This document shows positions 1-11,700 of a DNA stretch of 64,000 bases, piece by piece. The DNA is from Eumeta japonica (taxonomy: Eukaryota > Arthropoda > Insecta > Lepidoptera > Psychidae). The first letter of the stretch is position 1. Every line of letters starts with the position of its first letter. A program made the translations under genes and the position numbers. The notes beneath the pieces are model-generated. The model was not told where the DNA came from. It searched no databases and saw only the letters and a program-made list of their open reading frames with translations. The DNA lies in the NCBI GenBank assembly GCA_005406025.1, contig BGZK01001202.1, positions 124,001-188,000 of the forward strand. The letters are read 5' to 3'.

Positions 1-1459
1 GGCTTGATCCATTACAGACTCAAATAATTCATAGGAAGAATGAGGGGGTCTGTATACGCTCATTATAACTAACCGCTCGAGTTCCACACAGGCTATTTCA
101 ATAACCCGCTCAACAGAAAGGCTCACAGTATTCGTTCTTTCCTTAAGCCTCAATTATTTCTTATTAATAATAAGGATCCGCCATATATTGATCTCTTCCT
201 GCTGAAGGAGCTAGCAACCTGGTGATTGATAAAACCACGTTGGAGCTGGTAGTTCCTGAGCCAATGTTCCGTAATACACAAAATATCGATAATAGCATGG
301 CTCACAAATAGGTCAATCTCCAGCTCCTTATTTTGCATAGCTTGAATATTTTGATGCATCAGGTTGAGAATACATTGATCTTTTATTACTTTTAAATATG
401 TTATTATTATTTACATTTGCATTTATTGCACTAATTTTATGCGACATAATGCTTGAGCCACTCTCTGTTATCTTATCATTAGCGTTAAAGTTATTTGAAA
501 CTAATTGTGTAAATTCATTATTGCCGAGAGAATCCTGTTTGTTCGTATTTATTAAATTAAGTGAATCAGGGTTTCTCTTTGTCGTAGCTGCCCGTTTAAA
601 TCCGTAAAACTCTGCACTACACTAAATCCCACAGATTCAAGCGAGCCGCAGTCGCTCTTAGAACTAAGTCCTGCTGTATTATGTATTATAGCAGAACATA
701 TATGAAAGGCTAATAATTTAATCAAATGTCGCTTAAAACAATAATATTAAAATGAAATTTATTGATGTCAAAAAATACATATTTGCATCACTATGATGTC
801 GTGTCATGTTATACATTAATATATTTAATTTATGGGCATGGCTGAGTTGCTTCTCCGTTAAGCCACTAGCAAACGGAAAAGCACACAAAAATAATTTAAT
901 GCTATTTCGATTGGACCCTCTGGACACTCTAGGAGGCGGGTAAACGCAACAATCATTTCTTTTCTATTTAAACCAAAACAATTTCCAACTAATATAATTA
1001 TTGTTGTGTTTTTGTTATGTGTATGATTTAAAATTTTGTTAATAATGTTATTATATGAAGCACCAGGCATGCAAATATTCGTAACCCGGTAATTCATACA
1101 CCCGCTCAATCCGATCCTAATTCGTCGGAATAGATTACGGTTTCGTTTTCGTTATTTGTAACGACGTGGAGTGCACTGGTCACACTTTCAGGCATGCTAA
1201 CATTTTCATTGTTATGAGCAATACTCTGCTCGGTTTTTTTATTGGAAGCTGTGCAATTCAAACCATCATCCGACATGTCGCTATTTAATTTAATATCTAA
1301 AGTGTAATTAAAATTTCGCGGCTCAATCGGGGCAGTTAATTCTGCTAGATTATTTTGTAAGCGACCCATTTGGTCCTGCAGACTTTGATACTCAGAATCT
1401 CTTTCGAATAATTTTATTTCATAATCTATAATATAAAAATGAATCACAAAATGTGTTGG

Positions 1460-2490
1460 TAAGCGCATAACTCAACAACGCCTGGACCAATTTGGCCAAT
1501 TCTTTTTTTAAATGTTCGTTGAAGTCCCAGGATGGTTTTTACGGCGAGAAAAATTCGAATGATTGCCGGGAAAACCCTAAAAACAGCCCTTTTCCTTTTC
1601 CCATACAAACGTTTTCTAACTAAATCATTGAGTCAATTTGAACTTTATTGCTATTCAATAAAGTTCATATTAAATTACAAGCACTTATTGTTGTCTAAGC
1701 AATGTAGGTGTGTTTCTGATATCAAAGAGTCAATTTACACTTTATTACTGCCGCACAAAGTTCAAATTCAATCATATCGTTCAAAACAGTGTGCGTGTTG
1801 CGTTGGAGGATCTATGTCGCGTTCCGAAACTCAACAAAAATATCGTGAATCCAACCAAATTGAATTGTCACAAAATGTAAAAGCTATAGATCATTAGTAT
1901 TGATTTTCAATTTGGTCGGCTTCGTAATATTATTTCTGTTGTTTTAGTTTCGGCATGCGACATAAAATGCATCAGTTTTTACGTCATTACATCAGTCAAA
2001 CACAAACCGCATTACCAAAAGTGTTTAATTATTTTTAATTATTAATTTAATATCCCTATATGTGCAAAATTATTTAAATACATATTATAATATTATGTAA
2101 ATGAGATGAACTCGATATGATATAACAAATATAGGAAAATGAAAACTTTACACACATACAACATTGATATGGCTAAAAGGATTTGATTCCAAGTCATTAT
2201 ATTGGAAAACCATCAGATTTGTTTGTCTATGCGCCAGGTAATCAAACAAAAAACATCGTATATCACAAAGCACTACAATGAAAATAAAACTGATTTTTAT
2301 TAATAATTATGATTCATTTGATTAACAATAAAGCGATTACTTAATTTTAAATGCTTATACACGTTTTATTTAATTATTTTTTATTACAGATTCATGATTT
2401 TGTATGTATAGTAATGCAAACTTATCAGTTCAGGTGGATTGTGCTATTGAAAATGAATAATCTTCCAGTTCAAGAGAATTTATTTCCCCG
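1460..2490. other. Unassigned stretch interrupting the non-LTR element
   Basis: On the - strand 1560-1460 carries a tail-like text (ggtccaggcgttgttgagt) similar to the 3' ends of insect RTE-type retroelements. A 121-codon open frame on the + strand (1532-1897) has no recognisable domain and is judged non-coding. The rest is AT-rich with no feature. Confidence 0.35.
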
Positions 2491-2491
2491 A

Positions 2492-3157
2492 CTATAAAAT
2501 AGGTAGGAACGAAAAATTGCTACATTCCAAACCTTTTTGACAGAACGAAGTCTGTTGGGTCCGATAGTTATTTATAGATTTGAGTAAATCTATATTTTGC
2601 TTTTTGTAATTAATTTTTTTGTAACTCAGGTTTAATTGTCTAATCATTTTTTTAGAACGTCTAATAAACTTATTCAATTTAAAAAAATCCTTAATTTTTT
2701 TACTACTATTTAAGTAGAAGAAATATTGCTTCCGATTATTAAGTCGTGCAGTACTGTCCAGCATCGAATCACATAATCTAACGGTTTCATTCACTCTGCA
2801 TAGATCCAGTTCATGCTGCAATTTGTCCATATTTATATTACGGATATGCACCTCCTCTTGAAGCACTTGGATCTGCAGCAGAGACTGCTCGTAGTGATTC
2901 CGACAGTCGTCCCTTTCGCTCACCGGTACTTGCAAGCGGTCGCGCTGATCAGTTAGATCATTACATTTTACGTCCATTTCGGCTAATTCGCCTTTTAACT
3001 TAGTATTCATGAATATAACCGATCTAATTTCCGTTTCGTGATCATCGCGCTCGCTTATAAGGCAATCACACATTTCTTTTGACGCCTTGAGTTCAAGGAG
3101 TGCAGCCTTCAGCTTTTGCTCTAAATCACGGATTGAAGGTCTACGACTCATGGTCAA
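2492..3157 (-). CDS. ORF1-like coiled-coil protein of the non-LTR element
   Basis: 221 codons open from ATG. The first ~120 residues are rich in Glu, Lys, Leu with heptad spacing and repeated 'SERDD' turns; the last ~80 residues turn Lys/Asn-rich and lose the pattern, which suggests the original frame was lost or the C-terminus replaced around residue 130. Best read as an ORF1 (nucleic-acid chaperone) remnant of the retrotransposon it belongs to. A host gene is less likely because its neighbours on the same strand are esterase and endonuclease pieces. Confidence 0.5.
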   Translation of the reverse strand: MTMSRRPSIRDLEQKLKAALLELKASKEMCDCLISERDDHETEIRSVIFMNTKLKGELAEMDVKCNDLTDQRDRLQVPVSERDDCRNHYEQSLLQIQVLQEEVHIRNINMDKLQHELDLCRVNETVRLCDSMLDSTARLNNRKQYFFYLNSSKKIKDFFKLNKFIRRSKKMIRQLNLSYKKINYKKQNIDLLKSINNYRTQQTSFCQKGLECSNFSFLPIL

Positions 3158-3376
3158 ACAAAGTGTATGAACCCGAGCGTTAAATTACACGTAATTAATT
3201 GACACACGTATATAGGTAATGTTATTGAATGCCCACAAAATTAAAGTAATAGATTTAACAGCAGTACGTCACAAAATTAAATAACTAATTAAAGAAAAAC
3301 AAAGAAATAAAAAAAAATACTAAAGTAAAACTAGATAAAAACAAAGAGAGAAAAAAAAACGCTTAAAACAAATTGC

Positions 3377-3455
3377 GCTAATGTGGGGATTCGAACCCGG
3401 GCCACCTGACAAATGTGTCGCCATATATACTAGACAATTACGCTAATCCGTATTA
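3377..3455 (-). repeat. tRNA-like sequence (tRNA-derived SINE or tRNA pseudogene)
   Basis: On the - strand a T-arm-like GGCCCGGGTTCGAATCCCCA and an A-box-like TTAGCGTAATTGTCTAGTAT are correctly spaced (~50 nt), as in an RNA polymerase III promoter. The acceptor stem does not pair and the anticodon arm is irregular, so a functional tRNA is unlikely. A SINE head or a dead tRNA copy fits best. Confidence 0.45.
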
Positions 3456-3566
3456 TCGAGCGTAATGCGAAAATAATTTAGTTATTATTTAAATGATTTC
3501 ATTTTTTTTTTGTAATGTTCAATTGTAATAAAAAATATATCATCATGTACATAAAAATATACTCAT

Positions 3567-3572
3567 GCACAA

Positions 3573-3609
<37 letters not shown>

Positions 3610-3610
3610 C
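3567..3610. repeat. AT microsatellite
   Basis: Two runs of alternating TA interrupted by 'tacat'; no coding content around it. Confidence 0.85.
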
Positions 3611-3959
3611 AAAAACTCTTTTTATAATATTGACAAAAACCAAAAAAAAATCAAATCGATATGAAGGTTAAGATTTTACAAGTACCTCACAAATAAAATT
3701 GTTTAGTTATTATTCTACCAACGATTTATTTCAAGGAATTAACAATTTAGTTTCTCGATTAAAAATAAACATTGTGTTATATTAATAATGTTGGTTGTAC
3801 ACCAAATGTAACCAATAAATACCCCAGAATATAATTTTACTCCAGTTAAAAATTTGTAAAAAGAAAATATACTCTGAATCAAATAATATTCATAATATAT
3901 ATAAAAATTAGTGTTAAGAGTTTGATATTTAACAAAAAAGATGAAATTAATTATTTACG

Positions 3960-4062
3960 GTAATCTCGAAATAGGCGCAAATATAAGTAGTACGTACACC
4001 TCGCACGGCAGCCAGAGCTCGAATCCCAGCCTCGTACTCGAAGCCTCTTTCACTGAAAGTAA
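3960..4062 (-). other. Unassigned exon-like island
   Basis: On the - strand a good acceptor (ctattttgtttactttcag) is followed by ~100 nt of balanced base composition that stays open to a TAA (ERGFEYEAGIRALAAVRGVR, then TTYICAYFEITVNN). A second frame is also open (LGFELWLPCEVY). No family was recognised and no partner exon was found on this strand, so it may be a fragment of a dispersed repeat. Confidence 0.25.
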
Positions 4063-4891
4063 ACAAAATAGGTTATAAAAATAAAATTAATACGAACTCA
4101 AACTACAGCACGGAGAAAATACATTAAAAAAAACAATAATAGGAACACAGATATAGTACAGGATATAAGCAAAAAAATGAACGCTAAAAATAAAATAGAA
4201 ATGCCAAAAAAAAAATATCCGCATGAATGCACGATGTAAGCTTCCACTGGCAATCAACTACAATGCTGCCAAGACTCACAAGTTCATAAAGCTATCAATG
4301 TTGAAAAGGTCTCTAGTAGAGGCAAGCCCATAGCTGAGCTCTGATTTGTAACATGTCTTATTGCAGTACTCTACATTTGGTCAAAAAGTATGGCTCAGTC
4401 ATTTAATACATTTATTATTCGTGGAACTATTACGTGATGTAATACTATAGTTCATAAAGAATGATTTGTGCAACAGTCATGGGACGGCCAAGCCGGACTT
4501 TTTGAAGAAATTGTGAAGTTGTGGTAAATTCCTAGCACATAGAAAATATAGGCTATGGCAAATAGACTATAGCCTACGGACGAAAAAATGTGCGATTTGG
4601 CCAAACATATATCGAGATTGTTAGGCGACCTAATTATTACCACTTAGTACAAATAAATAAATTTGAGTTTTAAAAAACTTATATTGAGGGTCAATGAGAA
4701 AATTCAATAATAAAAATGGTCAAGTGTATTGTTACATATCAGATGGAAAGATTCTTTATAATAGATACAATTTATTTATATTTCTAAAATTCTAAAATTA
4801 AAATAATGAATTCTAAAATTTGTAATTGAAAATATATTAAGTAAAGAAAATATACGAAAATCAAGCGTTTCTCCTCTTATCTCTAATATTA

Positions 4892-4953
4892 CTAGTGTCT
4901 AAGGTCTTGGGACCTTAGACACTAGGTCTCAGACTTGGGTCCGAGACCCAAGT
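4892..4953. repeat. Two adjacent perfect hairpins
   Basis: 4892-4906 pairs perfectly with 4911-4925 (15 bp, loop ttgg) and 4933-4941 pairs with 4945-4953 (9 bp, loop cga). They sit back to back in AT-rich DNA without a coding frame. Confidence 0.7.
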
Positions 4954-5603
4954 TTTTAAATAAAATAAGAAATATAGAACCAGCCTTACTCATAGTTCGA
5001 AGGAAAATGTAAAAGAACATTTTACAGAAAATGCTAAATAGTTAAGGAAGAAAATTGGTATAAAATACGTGTTGTTTTATTTCACCAGAGATTGATGCAT
5101 AATTTATAATACGGACCAATCTGTACGTCAGCCCTTGTTTTGGATATAAAAAAGGTTTTGAAAGTGAACATTGACCATTTAAATGTAAAACAGCTAATAA
5201 ATACCAAAGTTATTATTTGATCTTGAAAATCTACAAAATTTTAGCCATAATGTATTTGAGCTTCGAGAGGCCAAAACGAGATATGGGTAACTACTTTGTA
5301 TTTTTCTTACTTTTCTTTATATTCTCGAAAAATACAAAGAAAAAACAAAATATACGAAGAATTAGAAGTGTTAACTTCTAGTTTCTCGGTACGACATAAG
5401 ACAAATTGTATGTATGTGTACACAGCGTCCCAAAAAGAAAACAGACGAACGTTGTACGAGACTAACACATAATGTGACACATTACGTCTCGACTTAGGGA
5501 GCAGCTGTAGGTAGTCAGCATGACATAAGAGCAATCTCTGAGTGTTATTTTTACGCGTTACAGTCGCATGCTACGCTCTTAATAAAATATTCCATGTTTT
5601 TAG

Positions 5604-5710
5604 ATCAATGCTTCGACCCGTACAAAAGACAACGTCAAGGCCGCGCACGAGCACGAAGACGATTACAGGAGTCTCATCGAAATCATCGTGCACCACCAAA
5701 CTGTGATCAC
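5604..5710 (+). CDS. Odorant receptor exon (HHQ helix)
   Basis: Acceptor tttttag, donor ac/gtgcgt (phase 2). Encodes INASTRTKDNVKAAHEHEDD then YRSLIEIIVHHQTVIT. The 'I.HHQ' helix before a transmembrane segment is a hallmark of insect odorant receptors. The open frame runs on into the intron. Phase 0 at its start means the upstream exon must end on a whole codon. Confidence 0.82.
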
Positions 5711-8700
5711 GTGCGTGTTTTCTGTTCAGAATATAGAAATGTGTATTAAGCATAGAGTATATGGACTGTTTTTACCATTACATTACAGTCCAACGTTGAG
5801 GGACTTAACGTTTCCTTAAAGGTGAAAGTGTTTTTATATTCCGCTTCAATTTAAAGTAGCTTTATATTTCAGTTTTACGAGGACGTTGGAGAACACTTAT
5901 CACACGTACCTGCTGTTCCAGCTGACCGGCACTGTGGGCATCCTCTGTATGTCGTGCATTAGACTGGTGGCCGTAAGATATATTTGGTCTATTTTTGTAA
6001 TTGTTGAACGCAGTTTTTCGCTCCGAGGCAGCTGAGAACGAGAACGTTCGGGGTTTAGCATTCGTAACGATTTTCAAGAATCAGAGGTGATTGGTAATAA
6101 TAAACGAAAGAACTTTAATGAAACTCGCATATGAAGTGGTGTAAGGACATTAGCCGTGGCCGTGACTTCCTGGAGTTCTAACTTCATGTATAAAGCTTCT
6201 TTAAATTAACCTCCATTACTTTCAGAGGTTAGCGTGTCTACAAGCATACAGACAGTACGACAGACAGAAAAACTTGAAAATAGACATTTTATATTCTATT
6301 ATTTTTCCTGTATCATCTCTTTTTGATAAATGCATTTAATGTATCCAGATGCTGGTTTTACGTTTTATTTTATTTATTATAGTATCAGCCATCTTTAGGA
6401 TTCTATAGTAAATTGTATTAGGATTCGGTAAATTTTGTAAAAATAAATTGCTATAAAAAAATTATAGCACACTTGTAATCTCAACCCATCTGCGATACAG
6501 AGTTGAACATATATAATAAATATTGACAAGTCAATTCAAGAACAGTTTTTTGATACATTTTTGTTTTCACACTTAGCTGGGTTATAAATAATAAAAAAAA
6601 CAGGTTTAAGAACTTTTAATTTTATATAACTCTCTCTGAATAGGTTCGCTTTCAAAACGGTTATATAAGAGGTTATCCACATTTTAAATTTGATATAGTA
6701 AAATTTTAAGTATAAATTATAAATTTAGATCTTTTTAACAGATTTAAAAAAAAGGAGGATGTTCTCAAATCAGCCGTATTTATTTTTAAAGTTTGTTACC
6801 TCAAAACTCCGGCTTTATTGACCGATCCGGAAAATCGGTCAATAAAGACGGACTTTTTTCATATGAAAGGTGAGATCCCCGCGAAATTGACGAGCATTCT
6901 CAAATATTATAGGTATATATATGGCTATTTTGTTTTAGGCTATTATTCAAGCATTTGCATTTAGAAAGTGTCATTTGGTGACGTGGAATTGATGAAGAAG
7001 ACCACCGATGACCACCGAAACTCCTCAATGATAAGTATTTCACCGGTGGCGATAAGATATCAAGATTAAAATAAGTAATCATAACAAAGCAAGTAAAAAT
7101 AAACGATTCTCAAGAAAACGGTACCGTGGTGCTGATCTGATGATGTAACCAGAAGATAGGCACCGGAACTCCGGAATAAAACAATGTAGCCTAGCCGTGT
7201 TTGCGCTTATTGGAATCGTCATGTAATGCACGGTGGCTATAAATGATTTTTTAACCAACTTCAAAACCAAAGAGGACGTTCTATCGTCTGCTTTTTTATA
7301 CATGTTCAGATATAATTACGTTAATTGTGAACAGATTTCGATATTTTTTTTTTTGTTTGAAGAATATACTCCCGAGGTTGTCCCATAGTCACCAAGCCAG
7401 GATCTAATGATGAGATCCCAAGGAAATCGAAGGATACCCTCAAATGTTATATCATGACCAATGCGTTTGAGCTCTTCTTATTTTATTCAAATTTTTGCGT
7501 CTAGTAGTTGTCATCTCACACTGCCGAGTTGATGATGGAAGTTACAGCACTCCTTAACGGTTAGATGTTAAGAGATAAACTGCGATTTATCCTTAAAATT
7601 ACTCTTCAATGGCAGTAAAACCTAATAAATACAGAATTAAAATAAATTACTTATTAAAATACCTTTATATTTTCATTCATTTATATAATTCCAACGTGAT
7701 AATCTTAACAGGAACATATCGGAACTCTTTCGCTATAACATTAAAAATAAAGAGAATTAATTTAATGTGAAAGCGAATGAAAATGTGATGTGTATAAATT
7801 GTAGAACTTTTATATTATAAATAATAAAAATAATTTATATAGTTTATATAACAATAATTTGGTAATTGCACTCTAACTAAGAATATAAAGGCCCTGGAAT
7901 GATTAGCGATGGACTATACATTCGGTACCGGAACTGATTTTCCGCTCGCTCAGTGCGAAAGTAAAGGAGGTGTTTGGCTAATTTTATTAACCTTGGCTTA
8001 ATCCACATGCAAAGTAGTAAAATGAATTACTAAGTTATAATAATTCAATAACTAAAAATATGAAAAAAGTTAAATTAAAAAAGAACCGTCTTCAATAACC
8101 TATGCAAATAATTTTTTAAACAGTCTTCAAAAACAATTAATGGAGATCAAACAAAAAAGAAATCAAAAGATTTAAGAAATTAGAAGAATCTAAGAGGCAT
8201 ATTTGTCTGATTTAGCTTGTCACTCTGTCACAATCCTTTTATTTCACATTGAAGTACCTCGCTCCTACGACCTCTACGCTGGCCCGGTGCGGGTCGGGGA
8301 CTGCTCGTCCGAAAAACACGAGTATCACTTATTTAATACATATACAGCCTATCGTAGCTACAGTTATACTTTATTTATTTTCCATAGCAAAATCATGCAT
8401 TAAAACACACATTTAAATGAAAAGTTTGGTGACGTCATGACGACAAAGTTTAGACACGTCAATAACAACAAATGGACAGTATATATTATTCGACCACTTG
8501 CAGCACGAAATCGCAAAGCGTACACAAGAACGTAGAAGAGCTACGTACAATATGTACATACATACAATATACGCTGAGGCCAGGCTTCTTTTTGTTTTTG
8601 GAGTAAATAAGATAGCAGAAAAATATTCGCAAATACATTTTACAATTTCATTAATATGAATTTTAGATAGCTGTAACCCGCCATTAACATGCGCATGCAT

Positions 8701-11700
8701 CCAGGTGGAGTGGCGCAGCGTGCAATTCGTGTCGATGGTGTCGTACCTGGTGGCGATGTTGACGCAGCTGTACGTGAGCTGCTGGTGCGGCCACGAGCTC
8801 AGCACCGCCGTAAGTATTGCGATCAGCTCGTAGATGCATTCCGACACGAGCTGGAATTCTAGTATACAATTTATGAAGTAAATTGACAAGGTAGACTTGT
8901 ATTTTCGTTGTTCTGTTGTGATAATAAAAATAATAAAACGAGTTCGTTGTATTCATAGGTTCGCTTGTCGTGTCTGTCTTTTAGAGGTTCATGTTTTTTT
9001 TTAAATACCGACAATAATATAGAGTAATTACGAGCTCGCACAAAATGAAAATAAATTTTTTTCGCCTGTTTTATTTAGGACACCACGTTGAGGTAGGAAG
9101 TTTAGTAGTAGAAATAAAATACCGGTATTTACCTCTTATTAAAAAAATAAACACGTATTTTTGTATTGTAAAATTAACAAAATATTAGATTGAGAAAAAA
9201 CCCCACACTAGAACGTAAAATAAAAACTCTTTTACGAAACTGCAATTGTCGACTAACATTTTTCCGTAAAACTGTCGAGTTCCATCAACGACCAATAACC
9301 AACCCAATACCTCTGTTGTCAACACCAGCTAACAACAGAAGCCTCTATGATCACATATTTGAACATTATAGGATCAGTAGGTACTTTATGAAATTTAGCT
9401 AATTAGTTATCGTTTCTAAACAAAATGGTCGTTGACATCGACAGTTTGTATGCAAAATTTTCATGCTGTTTGGTACACGGAAAGTAAACCTTTCGGTCCC
9501 ATGTAAATACCTTAATCTCGCATCTCCACCCCGTTTCATATTCTCTCACGTCGTACCAATATAGATCTGCGTCATCCGATCTTCATCTTTTATTATAGTG
9601 CTATATCTCCAAACAACTAGAAACTCGGTATTTCCAATGCCTTATAATAACAAACTTCTCACACACTCAACCAGCGGAACGGTAGGTACTATAACTATAG
9701 CATAAACCTCTAAAGTGCCGTGTTTAAAGCAAATTATTAACGTTTAAAGGTGACAGCTGCTTTATAATGGCGTTCGATATATAATACATGTTTGCTCTAT
9801 AAACTTATAGAGAAATTATGAATTTTAAATAATTGATGAAACGTTTACTCGTCATATTATACAGTCGTAGTCATATGCTATAACAAATTGTAATGATACA
9901 TGCATGATCTGATGTATTTTTCCACTTCTTTTTCGTCATTGTCCGTGAAATACCTTCCTCTTCACTTTCCTAATGTTTTGATTAAGCCAAAATGCCCCCT
10001 GTCTAAAATTCGTAAAAATTTTAAAACCTCTTTTAACATATACCTTAGTGAGACTATTACCTCTTTTATTTGTCCTAACCAATTTATTCTTTTATGCAAA
10101 ATTTCAATGCTTACACAAAAGTCCCGATATCTACTTCTATTTCTATTTAACGTTTCTACAGCAAATCTACAAAATTCATCATCTCTCCGCTTTTCTATTA
10201 AAATGTCTGCTGAATACACCACTAATTGTATCTCGTCCTCTACCGACTTTACTTCATTGATTTCCTTATACGGGTTTGTAGAAAGAACATCTGTCACTAC
10301 ATTAAGATGTCCCGATGTATGTACAATCTTGAAATCGTAGTCTTGTAGACAAAGCGCCCACCTAGCTAACCTACAGTTAAGATTTTTATTTTTTTTCAAC
10401 CAACATAACGTCTATTACTACTTGAAATGTTATTCCCTAAATATTAATGCCTAAAATATTTCAATGCCCACAAAACTTCGAAGAATTCGTGTTCTATCGC
10501 GGAATATTTCTTTTCTAAACAGCTCAACTTTCACGAAGTGTTACGGGATGCAAATCCTTCGTCTCTTTTACCTTGCATTAATGATGCACCTGCTACTTCC
10601 CCGCTAACATCTACAAATAACCGAATCACTACTTTTCGTCATTATTCTCAAAGTGGTTTAACGCTGGAGCTTTTCATAAGTGTTCCTTTAGCATTTCAAG
10701 TGTCATCTGACATTCCTCTGAGCAACAAAACTTATTTCGATCTTTTAACAATTTTGTTAATGATAGTCTAATTTGCGCGAGATTTTCTATGAATTTCCTA
10801 TTAGGATATGTGACCAGGATAGAAATTATCTTAAAATATTCGTACTTTACAGTCTCTCTTATTCTAAGACTGCGCCTAACTTCGTTTTGGAAGTATCACC
10901 TCTCTCTTCGCTAAATTCATACCCCAGAATTGATATAGACCTTTTTGTTTAAGTATCTGAAACCTCCAGAAATATTTGATTTTTTCACGTACCACAGGAA
11001 ATGCTTAAGCACTTTTCTAAGTCTAATAACCTAATTGCCAAGCATTTGTTGTACTTGTTTTTCAATAATTTCCCGTTGTGTCATAAACACTGTATGGCAG
11101 CTTATCGACAGGTACCTCATCTTGTGTTTTGATTGCCAACTCAAAACTTGAATATTTGCCAAATTGTGAATTCTCAAACGCGAAACGGTAAAAATATTCT
11201 GTCAAGACCCCTTTTTAGTTTCTCTTGGTGCCAGACAGACTAATCTTTATTTACTTACCTTCCATTGCGTTGTCAGGCACGGAAATCGAAGCTAGATTAG
11301 GTTAACCAATAAGTATTTGTCGTTCTTATCGATGTCATAACGACGAACGCTAACTTTTGTACTAACACCGTTTGTGTCTCACACGCCGGTACGTACGGTG
11401 TGTGCGCACGGGCACTCGCGACACAAACGGTGCACACAATCCTGTCTTACTGAAAGTCAGTTTATTGTCATTATAATATAATATAACTGCATTTTGCTTC
11501 TTAAAATCCGTCCCCAAAATTAAATCTTAATGCAAATCTTTTACAACATAAAACGTGTGCTTGAAATTAGTTTAATTTATATACAATTCCATTGACCTAA
11601 CCTAACCTAACTTTCCACTACTTTTCTGGCGCGGAAATCAGGGCTAGATTAGATTAGATTAATTAATATCGATAAGTGTTTTTTGTTTTTGTCGATGTCA

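Larger units (their letters stand above)
1..3160 (-). mobile_element. Non-LTR retrotransposon, 5' half (ORF1, esterase-like part, endonuclease)
   Basis: Reading on the - strand from 3157: a 221-codon ORF with a strongly heptad-like charged N-terminus (coiled coil, SIRDLEQKLKAALLELKASK), a second coiled segment at 1468-1106 (QSLQDQMGRLQNNLAEL), then at 1109-858 an esterase-like stretch (PGASYNNIINKILNHT followed by NTTIIILVGN), and at 359-150 the start of an endonuclease domain (DILCITEHWL). This order (coiled coil, esterase, endonuclease) is known from CR1/L2-type elements. A stretch at about 1460-2490 does not continue the ORF and looks like another retroelement inserted into it. The endonuclease part is a close relative of that at 36240-36540. 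The element is cut by the window start and broken by stops. Confidence 0.72.

Noticed and set aside
1532..1897. 121-codon + strand open frame
   Set aside because: No domain, unusual composition, and it sits in a presumed insertion within a retrotransposon.
8413..8956. Long - strand frames around 8.4-8.9 kb
   Set aside because: They run antisense through odorant receptor exon 8705-8809 and AT-rich intron.
9900..10340. 146-codon + strand open frame
   Set aside because: Antisense to the gypsy RNase H-integrase relic on the - strand, which has recognisable motifs.
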